A stretch of DNA of 64,000 bases from Gremmenia infestans (lineage: Eukaryota > Ascomycota > Leotiomycetes > Helotiales > Hamatocanthoscyphaceae). The notes beneath the pieces were generated by a model that saw only the letters and a program-made list of their open reading frames with translations, had not been told where the DNA came from and made no database searches. The stretch is taken from NCBI GenBank assembly GCA_032629725.1, contig JAFEVB010000015.1, positions 558,001-622,000 on the forward strand, written 5' to 3'. The position numbers and the translations under genes are program-made. This document shows, piece after piece, positions 24,422 through 33,993 of this stretch. Position 1 is the stretch's first letter; each line of letters opens with the position of its first letter.

Positions 24422-26675
24422 AGCAAACAATCCCCTCTTGAACGGCGGGAGCCGGTTAGGAGCGTCATATCACTTCCCGACTCCGTCGAGTAACGGCACC
24501 TCATCAAATAGCATTGGGGCACCAGATACCCCACGGCACAACGCGGCACCATCATCATTATCATCTACAAGACCCGAAAGCAAAACCGCCGCCATGCCCG
24601 CATCTTCGTCTGTATCCTCGAATACACAGAATTCGAAAAAGCGGCAGCGCTCGAGGGAACCAGCCGACTGGCACACTTTCTACAAGAATGGTCTCCCCAA
24701 GGAGGTCATTGTGATCGATGATTCTCCCACCCCAGACCCATCCGCATCTGTCCTGTCAAATGCCCCGCAAGCTCGGGCTGTAGCGGAGGATAGTAGTCGA
24801 CACCCGGCAAAGAAGAGAAAGCGCGATGACGTTGGTTCGGCCTACGATCCAATATATCCAAATGGAGCCTCTCATTCCAATAATCCGAGTCCCGATTACA
24901 AAGACTCTGCGTCCGGCTCAACTATTTCCACCGATAGAACGACATCAGCCATTCATACGACAGCAGCCACCTCATTGGGCTCGCATTCCTCCAACGGGTA
25001 CGAGGCTGCGGAAGCCCTTCCCGGCCAGAAGAGAAAGAGGACAGCAACAAGGCTTCAGATTGCCAACGAAGCCAAGCGGAAAGAGCTTGAGGCGAACGGG
25101 GACGCATACACGAATTACAAACCCCCGCCACGACCACCCATCAAGGCACCAGATGTGGTTGTGAAGGTCGTCGCAGATGTGAGCATTGACGCGCCTTCCC
25201 AATCAAACGGACATTGACTAGCAAGCAGAACTCCTACACAAAAAATAGCAAAGTCGATGACGACGATGGCCACTACATCGTAGTGGCGGACACTGATCTG
25301 ACAGACAGATGTGAGTGTCAAAACCCTAGCCTTGATAAAGGAGTAAAACTGACAGCCTATTCCAGATCAGGTAACAAAACTTCTTGGCCAGGGAACATTT
25401 GGCAAAGTTGTGCAAGCCAAAGACCGAAGAAGGAACAAACTTGTCGCCATCAAAATCATAAGGTCTGTTCAGAAGTACCGGGATGCTTCACGAATAGAAT
25501 TACGGGTCCTCTCAACGCTGAAGGCCAACGACTCGGAGAACCGAAACCGATGTATACACCTCCGTGACTGTTTTGACTACCGAGGTCATGTATGCATTGT
25601 CATGGACTTGCTCGGGCAGAGTGTCTTTGACTTCCTCAAGGGCAACTCTTTTGTTCCATTCCCAAATAGTCAGATACAAAGTTTTGCGAGGCAACTCTTC
25701 ACTAGTGTTGCTTGTAAGTCTCTCGGTATTTCAAACGCTATTTGATGCATATGCTAACAGAACTCTTAGTCTTGCACGACTTGAATCTCATCCACACTGA
25801 CCTAAAACCAGAAAACATTCTACTGTGTGAGAATGCCTACCAAGCTTTCACTTACAGTCGCCGGATACCTTCATCCTCCAGCACAGTCAATCGACAGGCG
25901 GCTCAAAGGAAGGTTCTTTTGGACACAGAGATTCGACTCATCGACTTTGGCTCCGCAACATTCCAAGATGAATACCATTCTTCTGTTGTTTCAACACGTC
26001 ATTATCGAGCCCCTGAAATCATACTGGGTCTTGGATGGTCCTTCCCGTGTGATATTTGGAGTATCGGGTGTATTCTAGTGGAGTTCTTTACTGGGGACGC
26101 ATTGTTCCAAACACATGACAATCTCGAGCACCTGGCGATGATGGAAGCTGTTTGCGGTAGCAGAATAGATTCGCATCTCATCCAAACCGTCAACAACATG
26201 TCGAAGCGCAGTGGAGGAAATCAAGCCTCCAAGTATGTCTCCTGTATTCAAATTTATTCTTCCTTTGGCTAACTCTTCATCAGGTTCTTCAAGCGATTAA
26301 AGCTGGATTATCCACAGCCAGAGACAAGCAGAGCTTCTCGGCGTTTTGTGAAGGCTATGAAGCGATTAGAGGTAGAGCCCTACTGATTGCTTGTTTAGAT
26401 GACTCTGATTAACACATGTTTAGACTATCATTCCAGAAAACAACAAATTCTGTAGGAATTTCTTAGATCTATTAAGGAAGATCTTCGTTTACGACCCTGC
26501 TGAACGTATCACCGCGAAGCAAGCCCTCCAGCATCCTTGGTTTAAGGAAGCGGCAACTCCAGATGATGGAACAGAAGCTACCAAGATTCGTTTGCAAAGA
26601 CAACAGCAGGCGGAAGAAGCTGTTGCAACCGCTACGGCGGCTGCCAATCTGAGAGTTAATGGATACCGCCATTGA
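24333..26675 (+). CDS. LAMMER (CLK-type) dual-specificity protein kinase
   Basis: Predicted 692-residue kinase related to yeast Kns1 and fungal LkhA. Six exons: 24333-25178, 25229-25310, 25366-25713, 25770-26232, 26284-26371 and 26424-26675 (2079 nt, in frame). A disordered Ser/Pro-rich N-terminus with basic patches ([29 protein letters not shown]) suggests nuclear targeting. The kinase domain starts near residue 305: [58 protein letters not shown] and the diagnostic [11 protein letters not shown]. The last LAMMER residue is Ala rather than Arg. Family members phosphorylate SR splicing factors and link nutrient and cell-cycle signals; that is inferred here. An AATAAA occurs at 26906, about 230 nt past the stop. 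A long upstream ORF overlaps the start. Confidence 0.94.
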
Positions 26676-27231
26676 TAATGACACGATGCATGAAAAATGA
26701 CGGCGTACAGGGATGGCGGAGTACGGAAGGAAATCTAACTTGCATTGGATCAGCGCAAATGTTGGTCTTGCATACCGGTGGTTGTAATGTGTTAAGCGTG
26801 GTGTTCGAGCAGAGAAACAGCTCTTGGAAACTTCTTCCAGGGGACAGCGACCTGGAAAACAGCGAATCACGATCAATGCAAAGCATTAAAGATCGATCTT
26901 TACCCAATAAAGAGACTTGTCCTTTCCACAGTGATTCTTTCCATTGATGACTATCGAAATATCTACAGTCTATAATTTCCATCTTAGGCTGCCTCTTTGT
27001 CCAACTAAAAACTAAAGTTTATCATTTATAATATATAATATAAGTCTAATTAGGAGTAAGTAATACTGACACGTTTCTGACCTGCCCTATCCTGTCCTAT
27101 TTAATCTCTTTGGCTGAGCTTATCGCTTATCGCACTCCTAGAGCTCTTACCGAAGAAAAAAGTTACCGCACTGCTCAACTACACCACAGCTCCCGCCTTG
27201 CCTTCCTACACCTACCCATCCCAACTGCTTC
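26676..27231. other. Intergenic, kinase 3' end and tRNase Z promoter
   Basis: About 550 bp between two plus-strand genes. It includes a possible polyadenylation signal AATAAA at 26906-26911 and a short AT-rich patch at about 27000-27060. No gene seen. Confidence 0.45.
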
Positions 27232-30132
27232 ATGCGTGACTCCTTACTCACATTCAAGAATACTGTCTCACAATTTCTGAGCAAAGAATCCAGATCCCGC
27301 ACCTCCACTCCCAAAGGGCGCAGCACCGCATTGTCAAGGGGGGGAGATCAACGATCTCTACGCCCGCCTCGATCTTTCCTATTCTCGAGTACCAAGCACA
27401 GTCAAGTTCCCACAGAAGCCGGCCAGAGCAAGAAACTGTTCTCTTCCCGATCCTTGCAATTGCAAAAGTCTACATATCTCGACCAAATCTTCCCAGGTCC
27501 CCGCCTAAGTACTAAGTCAAAGTTCTTCCGGGCGCCGTACTACCTTGCCTTTAAACCTCTACACGGGAATTGCCTCGGGGCAAAGCCGGGATCCTGGCCA
27601 TTTCCTAAAAAAATGAAGGTTTGGTTGCAGATTCTGAGTACGCCAACCGCGGATACGCCTGGCACAACGTTGGTGTTACACTTTGACGAGAAGAGATACT
27701 TGATTGGAAATGTGGGGGAAGGGACTCAGAGAGCCGCTGCGCAGAGAAAAATTGGGCTTATCAAGCTTGGAGATATCTTTTTGACGGGCCCCATCAGTTG
27801 GAGTAATGCTGGGGGAACTTTGGGCATGATCCTTACTGTTGCTGATTCCTCTACCCATTCAAGGGAACAAAGCAAAGTAGACGAAACGAAGAAGAAGAAC
27901 AACAACAAGCGGTCGGAACCTTCGCATAGCAATGACGACCCCGACAAGGGGAAGATCTGGCTGAACATACACGGCGGCAGGAACCTGACGCATCTCCTTG
28001 CTACCGCCAGACGATTCATATTCAGGAAGGGCATGCCACTACGCACAACCGAGTTCAGACCTAAAAAGGCTGGTCAACAAAGCAATTGGGACCCTGCGTG
28101 GCAGGATGACTGCATCAAGGTGTGGGATTTGGTTATAGAGCCAGAAGAAGACCAGTCTCTTAGTCCGAGGAAGAGAAGCCACGAAGAGTTCTCTGCTGAT
28201 TCACAGGAAGTTACTCCTGAAGACAATAAAGAAAGTGCGGAAGAAAAGGAGGAGCAATATGACCAAGTGCGGAAGTCGGTGGTTTCGTCCATGTTCGACT
28301 CGGATTGGCGTCTGGATGCTCTTATTACCAGAAAGCTCTCCGACGTCGCATTGCCAGCTGCTATTTTCGTCAGAAATGAACAAGGTAAGATAGAGAAGTA
28401 CCGCGGCCCCTTGCCAGAAGGAGGAAAGGACGTCCCTGATATAAATGTCCTTGTCCGAAGTCCCTGGCCTGGAGCTCTTATCGAAGAACTCCCGCATACA
28501 ACTCCCTCGACAACCTCGGTGTGCTATATTATCAAGCTTCACCCCCAGCGGGGGAAGTTTGATGCGAAAGCCGCTATTGCTCTAGGGGTTAAGAAAGGTC
28601 CTGATTTTGGGCGTTTGACTCAAGGAGAGAGTGTGAAAACTGCTAGCGGAAGTGTAGTGACCCCTGAGATGGTGTTGGGACCAACGAGAGCAGGCAGCGG
28701 ATTTGCAATTGTAGAACTGCCGAGTGCTTCATATGTCAAGCCATTGCTCATGCGTGGGGAGTGGCAGTCAACAGAAGTCATGGACGGCGTGGCAGCTGTA
28801 GTTTGGATTCTTGGGCCAGGTGTGATTGATAATCCAAAGTTGCAGGAATTCATGGCAGATCGAAGTCATTTGAAGCACATTGTTTCATCCGAGGATTGCT
28901 GTTCGAATTACCTCGCACTTGAATCGGCTGCTTCGGCTGCAATCCGATTGAACCTCATAGATCCCGAACGGTTCCCAATCCCAGACTACAACAATTCTGC
29001 CACTCGACAGCAGAGTGAGGAGCCGAGGCCTTATGAAAAGGCAGTACCTGGGCTAACGTTGCAACTGGAGCCGCAGGCTGAATTGCAATATGACAGGATT
29101 ATACACCATCTCGATACGGAAAGTGTTGTCAAGGAGATGCCCAAAGAAGTCCTCGACCTGGCCGAAATTGCCCGCGCGGAAGTTTTGAACCCAGAGTACC
29201 TAGCAAAACTCGATGAGAACCAGAAGGATATCCCTAGCAAGGATGCTGAGATTGTGACTTTGGGAACTGGTTCAGCCCTGCCTTCCAAGTATCGGAACGT
29301 CTCTGCTACTTTGATTCGAGTTCCAGGGTATGGCACCTACCTTCTCGATTGTGGTGAGAATACACTTGGTCAGCTAAAGAGAGTGTACGGGGAGGAATTG
29401 CCAGAAGTTTTGCGTGATTTAAAGGCAATATGGATCAGCCATCTTCATGCTGATCACCATCTTGGGACGGCCGCTGTGATCAAAGCATGGGCTGCGGAGA
29501 CCGCTCTGCACGATCTGACGAAGAATGACAAGCTTCGCGTTGTGTCTCATGGAAGTATGACAAACTGGCTCGAGGAGTACTCGGAAGTAGAAGACTATGG
29601 CTACGGCCGAGTTGAAACCCTGATGGTTGGTCGTTCAAATCGGAAATTTTGGGAATACAATTACCATTTCAAGCCCCAAGAAGTAAAGGAGACCGGGATC
29701 TCTTCCATTCAAGCTTGCCCGGTCGAGCATTGTCACGGCGCTGCTGCTGTGGTTATCAACTTCCCTAACGGGTTCAAACTCGCATACTCTGGAGACTGTC
29801 GACCCTCGGAGAATTTTGTGGGGATTGGTCAAGGGGCTACTCTTTTGGTTCACGAGGCTACATTCGATGATGAGCTCCAGGGAGATGCTGTGGCTAAGAA
29901 GCACTCTACGACAGCAGAGGCTCTCGGTGTTGGGAGGCGGATGAATGCTAGACGAATCCTGTTGACGCATTTCTCACAAAGGTATCAGAAGATTCCAGTG
30001 ATGGATAGCCACGGAGGGAAAGACCAAGTGGCTATCGTTGCTTTCGATTACATGCGGGTGAAATTGGAAGACTTTGCCAAGCTTGATGCTTTCAAGCCTG
30101 CGTTGATGAAACTTTATGAAGACGAGGATTAA
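27232..30132 (+). CDS. TRZ1: tRNase Z, long form (tRNA 3' endonuclease)
   Basis: Predicted 966-residue zinc endonuclease that removes the 3' trailer of precursor tRNAs, uninterrupted by introns. The long (ELAC2/Trz1) architecture is visible. A degenerate amino half from about residue 128 (MKVWLQILSTPTADTPGTT, GNVGEGTQRAA) lacks metal ligands. The catalytic carboxy half has TLGTGSALPSKYRNVSATL, LLDCGENTLGQL, the metal motif SHLHADHHLG (first His about residue 737), PVEHCHGAA, YSGDCRPSE, HEATF and LTHFSQRY. The first 127 residues are basic and Ser-rich with few acids, like a mitochondrial presequence; a second in-frame ATG at 27613 starts directly at the conserved domain. Use of both starts would give mitochondrial and nuclear forms, as known for some relatives. 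Inference only. Confidence 0.95.
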   Translation: MRDSLLTFKNTVSQFLSKESRSRTSTPKGRSTALSRGGDQRSLRPPRSFLFSSTKHSQVPTEAGQSKKLFSSRSLQLQKSTYLDQIFPGPRLSTKSKFFRAPYYLAFKPLHGNCLGAKPGSWPFPKKMKVWLQILSTPTADTPGTTLVLHFDEKRYLIGNVGEGTQRAAAQRKIGLIKLGDIFLTGPISWSNAGGTLGMILTVADSSTHSREQSKVDETKKKNNNKRSEPSHSNDDPDKGKIWLNIHGGRNLTHLLATARRFIFRKGMPLRTTEFRPKKAGQQSNWDPAWQDDCIKVWDLVIEPEEDQSLSPRKRSHEEFSADSQEVTPEDNKESAEEKEEQYDQVRKSVVSSMFDSDWRLDALITRKLSDVALPAAIFVRNEQGKIEKYRGPLPEGGKDVPDINVLVRSPWPGALIEELPHTTPSTTSVCYIIKLHPQRGKFDAKAAIALGVKKGPDFGRLTQGESVKTASGSVVTPEMVLGPTRAGSGFAIVELPSASYVKPLLMRGEWQSTEVMDGVAAVVWILGPGVIDNPKLQEFMADRSHLKHIVSSEDCCSNYLALESAASAAIRLNLIDPERFPIPDYNNSATRQQSEEPRPYEKAVPGLTLQLEPQAELQYDRIIHHLDTESVVKEMPKEVLDLAEIARAEVLNPEYLAKLDENQKDIPSKDAEIVTLGTGSALPSKYRNVSATLIRVPGYGTYLLDCGENTLGQLKRVYGEELPEVLRDLKAIWISHLHADHHLGTAAVIKAWAAETALHDLTKNDKLRVVSHGSMTNWLEEYSEVEDYGYGRVETLMVGRSNRKFWEYNYHFKPQEVKETGISSIQACPVEHCHGAAAVVINFPNGFKLAYSGDCRPSENFVGIGQGATLLVHEATFDDELQGDAVAKKHSTTAEALGVGRRMNARRILLTHFSQRYQKIPVMDSHGGKDQVAIVAFDYMRVKLEDFAKLDAFKPALMKLYEDED

Positions 30133-30397
30133 TGAGATCAGTGCCGTATGGGCAAACTGTGTGGAGGATGGAAAGAAGTTCTCTGCGAAGTCACGTTTCA
30201 TTTTCTCCCATTTTCACGGCATTGCACGGCGTTTATGGCAAAAACTTGGCATTAGTGCAACGGGGCGTTGTAGGCGAGGTCTCACTTCCAAAGGCTGTGG
30301 TTGTGTACAGTGTTGTATTCTACTAGATGATACCACCTAAACTCAAAATCAATCTCTCCTCAAGTCTATGACCGCAGACTGACAACGAGGCATAGCT

Positions 30398-31741
30398 TCA
30401 CTGGAAATCGGACATTCTTGTTATCCGGGTATGTCTGCTCGTGCTCCCCGTTGTTGCGCTTTCCAATCCTTCGTCTCTATGGATTCCTGGTTGAGAGCCC
30501 CTATTTCGTTCATGGACTCTCCGACCAATTTCTCGCTGCCTCAATGAGTTACCCATCTCAGAGTTGCCTGTCAGGGCCTCGTAGGCGCGCTCACGATGAT
30601 CGGAATAGCGTCTTGGGTCAGTCTGGTGGGCCTGTTTTCTCGAAGGGCCGGCTCTGGTCGACTGGCTGTAGAAACTCTCTGAATATCCTGTGGGGGGCCT
30701 TTGACTTGGAGCGTGCGCCACAGCGCGGCCGAACGTCCCTGACGCAGGTTCGAAGACAATCGAGTCTCTAAAAGCAGGGTGGAGGTCCTCTGCATGCTGG
30801 GAACGTTCTATGAGGCTTGTTGTCGACATGATGCCCGCATAATAGTCAATGATGGGTTCCTCGAAGTCGTCGTCCTCGTTGATGTGCTCCTCGTCATCGT
30901 CAGCATTGAGGCCGTGGAAGTCAGAAGACTCGTCCTGCTGTGGCTCAAGTCCCTGGTCAACTATGCCGTTAGCGATATTCCGGCGAAGCTGTCCTCTGGC
31001 CTGCTGCAACTGCTTTCTGGTGTCTCTAACTTCGCGGGCAAGGGCGTCAGATTCTCCGCGGATTTCGGCATCTTGCCCGGTCCACTCGATCCAGTTTTCA
31101 ACGAGTGGCAGAAGTCGTGATATTGGTCCACGCTTCTTCCTGCGGCCGAATATTGACGTTCTGAGATCGGTGATCGACTGGCGATTCCCTCCAACAGCAG
31201 CTAGAATGCATGCCTCACACCCATCTAGCACACGCTCGAATCGTGGTTCGCACGGATTGACATTGAACGCGTGCAGGTAAAGTTCCGGAGACATCCAAAG
31301 GCTGTTGAGGCTCTGGATTCTTTTTAGGAACTGTGATACGTTTTCGGGGAGCAATGGATGATCTGAAAATCTTTCCACGCGGGTCGTACATTCAGCCGTA
31401 ATTTGGAGGAAGATGCTTCGGATGAGTTGGGGTTGTAGTGTTTTGTGGGTTTTGCACAGATGTGCTTTGTTTGGGGTGAGATGAAGTAATAGACGGGAAA
31501 CAAGAGTTTCTGGTCTTCGAAGTCTTGGTGGAAATGCTGCAATTAGGTGGGCTTGGTCGCGTAGCCATGTCTCGTTGGCTTCGGCTCCTGGTTGCAGGGA
31601 GAGGAGTTGAGCTAGGCGTTCTAGGTCTTCCACTCTCAGATTCTCGATGTTGCGGAGTGTTCGATTTGTCATTTTCCGTGATTCTTCTACTTGCACTTTA
31701 TCTATCCTATTGCGTCGTGGTTGGGAGTTAGAAGATTCCAA
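30398..31741 (-). CDS. Fungal protein of unknown function, 447 aa
   Basis: Single-exon frame of 447 residues, convergent with tRNase Z (265 bp between stops). The N-terminal 250 residues look folded and helical (NLRVEDLERLAQLLSLQPGA, TWLRDQAHLIAAFPPRL, LWMSPELYLHAFNVNPCEP) and include a coiled-coil-prone stretch ALAREVRDTRKQLQQARGQL. An acidic linker follows (NADDDEEHINEDDDFEEP), then a basic, Ser/Arg-rich disordered tail. No catalytic motif, signal peptide or membrane segment was seen. An internal ATG 23 codons downstream (MTNRTLRNIENLR) is an alternative start. The clean long frame and varied composition support a real gene; I do not recognise the family. Confidence 0.75.
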   Translation of the reverse strand: MESSNSQPRRNRIDKVQVEESRKMTNRTLRNIENLRVEDLERLAQLLSLQPGAEANETWLRDQAHLIAAFPPRLRRPETLVSRLLLHLTPNKAHLCKTHKTLQPQLIRSIFLQITAECTTRVERFSDHPLLPENVSQFLKRIQSLNSLWMSPELYLHAFNVNPCEPRFERVLDGCEACILAAVGGNRQSITDLRTSIFGRRKKRGPISRLLPLVENWIEWTGQDAEIRGESDALAREVRDTRKQLQQARGQLRRNIANGIVDQGLEPQQDESSDFHGLNADDDEEHINEDDDFEEPIIDYYAGIMSTTSLIERSQHAEDLHPAFRDSIVFEPASGTFGRAVAHAPSQRPPTGYSESFYSQSTRAGPSRKQAHQTDPRRYSDHRERAYEALTGNSEMGNSLRQREIGRRVHERNRGSQPGIHRDEGLESATTGSTSRHTRITRMSDFQ

Positions 31742-32712
31742 GATAAAAACTCCATTTGTAGGGGAAACGCTTCTTTTTGTTTGATAGGAGCAACTGTTCT
31801 AAAGCCTTCTAAGACTAGGATGTTTTGATGCCTTGGAAGTGTGTAGTGGCTGTGGAAGGTTCATGAAATTTGTTCTTCCTTTGTCATGAACGTTAGACAG
31901 AAAAAGTAGACGTCTTTCAAGAGAACGCACACATTGTTTGGAACAGACTCCCACAAAGACGTTGCACTGACAAAGTCATTGTTTAAACTTTACCTTGGCA
32001 GGGCTAGATTGCAACGCTAATAAGTACCTACTAGGGGTAGCAGTCAGTATATACTAGAAGTGTTATATCCACAACGCCCGAACATACTGCACAAGTCAAA
32101 GTGCTCCCCCCCCCCAAAAGAATGGAACAGACACTAAACATCAATCTCAGAACCACTTAGATAGTGCCAATAAAATGCGTGCTAATAGGTCCTTGCTGGT
32201 ATTGATAACTATGCCACTTGTTGATATTCATATTTCATCGTTCTATTTCCAGACAAGATCCCATAGAGGTGGCGCTGGTAGAGCCCGCGATTCTAATTTG
32301 CTGGAGAAGTCAAACCAAGATAATCATGTTATCTTATTGCCCCATCTATGTGGTTATAACCTCTCAACAAACGGGCAAAATGTCTTGATCCCGTTGAAAC
32401 CTTTCAGAGGCGATGGGCCCATTTTTGTTAAGACACCCAGAAATACGCGAGCTTGCCCCTTTTTAAGAAAAGCCGACGATTCATGCGTCATTTCTAACAA
32501 AGAATCTTACTACTGAATGGAGGGCATCCAATGCAATAGCATTCCGAAAACATGTGCTACCAACAAAGGTTCTTTGTCTCATTTTAGAGGGGTCTGTGAG
32601 ACAGCCACTCGAATATGCGAGGGGAAAATAAGATGAACCCAACGGTTGATCCTGTCCGAACAATTACCATTCTGCTAAAAAGCACCTATAGAGAAACAAA
32701 CCAATCAACGAA
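31742..32712. other. Divergent intergenic region
   Basis: About 970 bp between divergent starts. A plus-strand frame at 32175-32516 begins with ATG but shows no motif and was not called. A run of C (about 32107-32115) is present. Nothing else recognised. Confidence 0.4.
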
Positions 32713-33237
32713 ATGTCTTCAACCTGCCACCAGCGCTATACTTGTTTTCTAGTTTGTGGTCACTACTATACAATAACGATCCACTGTTTCGACTGTTCCC
32801 AGCCGCAGCAAGGAGCCCTCAAGAATTGCGCGAGCGTAGAAAAGCCCAAATCTAAAGCTCTCGAGCCAAAAAAGTGCCGCTACAAGAACAAAAAATGCCC
32901 TTCGTGCATGGGAAACGAGAACTTTCTTAAGGTGTTTCGGCACAATATTGTCCGTTCGGATTTGGGCGTCAGGGTCCTTCCCAAGAAGGTTGTAGAAAGG
33001 AGGCGAGCGCGTTGGAGACACCAAGAGACGAGTCAGCAGCAGGCGCAAGAGCAGGATGATGGCACCACCCACAACAATCAAGTCCTGGAAGGGGGTATCC
33101 AGGCAACGGAGACTGAATATAATCAAGGGACAGAGGCGGGTGAAAAGAAAAATGATGATAGCTTGATTGATATGTATGGAACAGTCGACTTGTATGCTCC
33201 TCCTTCTATTTCGAATGATGTAGGAAAGAAACACTGA
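32713..33237 (+). CDS. Small Cys-containing hypothetical protein
   Basis: Predicted 174-residue single-exon protein with a good start context (GAAATGTCT). The first 75 residues hold nine cysteines in a patterned way: CHQRYTCFLVCGH, then HCFDCSQ, NCASVEK, KKCRYKNKKCPSCMG. This resembles a zinc-binding or ring-like metal site, as in fungal small proteins with a CxxCGH start. The carboxy half is charged and Gln-rich (RRRARWRHQETSQQQAQ) and probably disordered. There is no signal peptide. No family is recognised. The antisense frame over the same span looks like a shadow. Confidence 0.55.
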   Translation: MSSTCHQRYTCFLVCGHYYTITIHCFDCSQPQQGALKNCASVEKPKSKALEPKKCRYKNKKCPSCMGNENFLKVFRHNIVRSDLGVRVLPKKVVERRRARWRHQETSQQQAQEQDDGTTHNNQVLEGGIQATETEYNQGTEAGEKKNDDSLIDMYGTVDLYAPPSISNDVGKKH

Positions 33238-33540
33238 GCACATATACTCTTGGGCAACGATGGCGTGGCTAGTAATTAGGGATGAATGGATTTCTGGTGT
33301 GATTTTAGATATATCTCAAGAGCCTATTGCAACTTGACATGCAACTCCTACGATGTTTTACGGCCTTCCGCACAGTATGTCCGTCAATTATAACCCTTCA
33401 GTTTGCCAGACAGATAAAGCGGCACCTGTTCTCATCGACTTTTGATGTCCCATGCCACCTGACAAACCGCAAGGACCCGCAAGTAACAGCATGGGCACTC
33501 CGTATAGCCAGCCCATCCTGTCCCGAATCGTGGTGTTGAA

Positions 33541-33845
33541 CTAATACCTCGCACGCCTTTCATGATCTTCAGACCTTCTCTCTCGCACCCTGTCTCGACT
33601 TCTATATTTTTCCTCTCTAGAATCATCATCCACCAGACTATCCTCCTCTATCTTAACTTCAATCTCATCATAGCGAGATTGGCGATGGGGACCTCTCTCC
33701 TTTTCCCTAAATCGTGTGCCGAGTTCCTCATCGAGTAGACTTTCCCCTCCAACCTCAAATTGTATAGGGCTAAGTTCAGGACTCCTTCTCCTAGATTTTC
33801 GACGTCTGCGTTTTCGGTGGTGTTTATAAGACGCGTTTCCTGGCG
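33541..33845 (-). other. R/E-rich open frame, possible last exon of DUF2235 gene
   Basis: An open frame of about 100 codons on the minus strand ends at TAG 33543-33541. Its product is strikingly charged (HHRKRRRRKSRRRSPEL, then GTRFREKERGPHRQSRYDE, EEKYRSRDRVRERRSEDHE, RRARY). It has no ATG of its own near the start. Splicing from the donor AAG|GTATTG (exon end 34001) to an acceptor at 33806 would join it in frame to the upstream DUF2235 gene, giving about 619 residues instead of 533. The nearer and better acceptor CCAG has the wrong phase, so the join is uncertain. Confidence 0.45.
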
Positions 33846-33993
33846 CAAATTACAAGCATTAGCTGTGGTCACTCTTAGCGGCGAAGGGGAGGGTTTATTT
33901 CTCATTGAACCATGAGACTAGCAAACGATATCAACAGGGAGCATTTAGGGGTAGTGAACGGATGTACGGTCAACGAGGTGTAGATCGACCGCC

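Noticed and set aside
27000..27060. Second RIP-like patch
   Set aside because: Only about 60 bp and flanked by normal promoter sequence; too short to judge.
32175..32516. Plus-strand 113-codon frame
   Set aside because: Composition is not convincingly coding, no motif, and it lies in a divergent promoter region.
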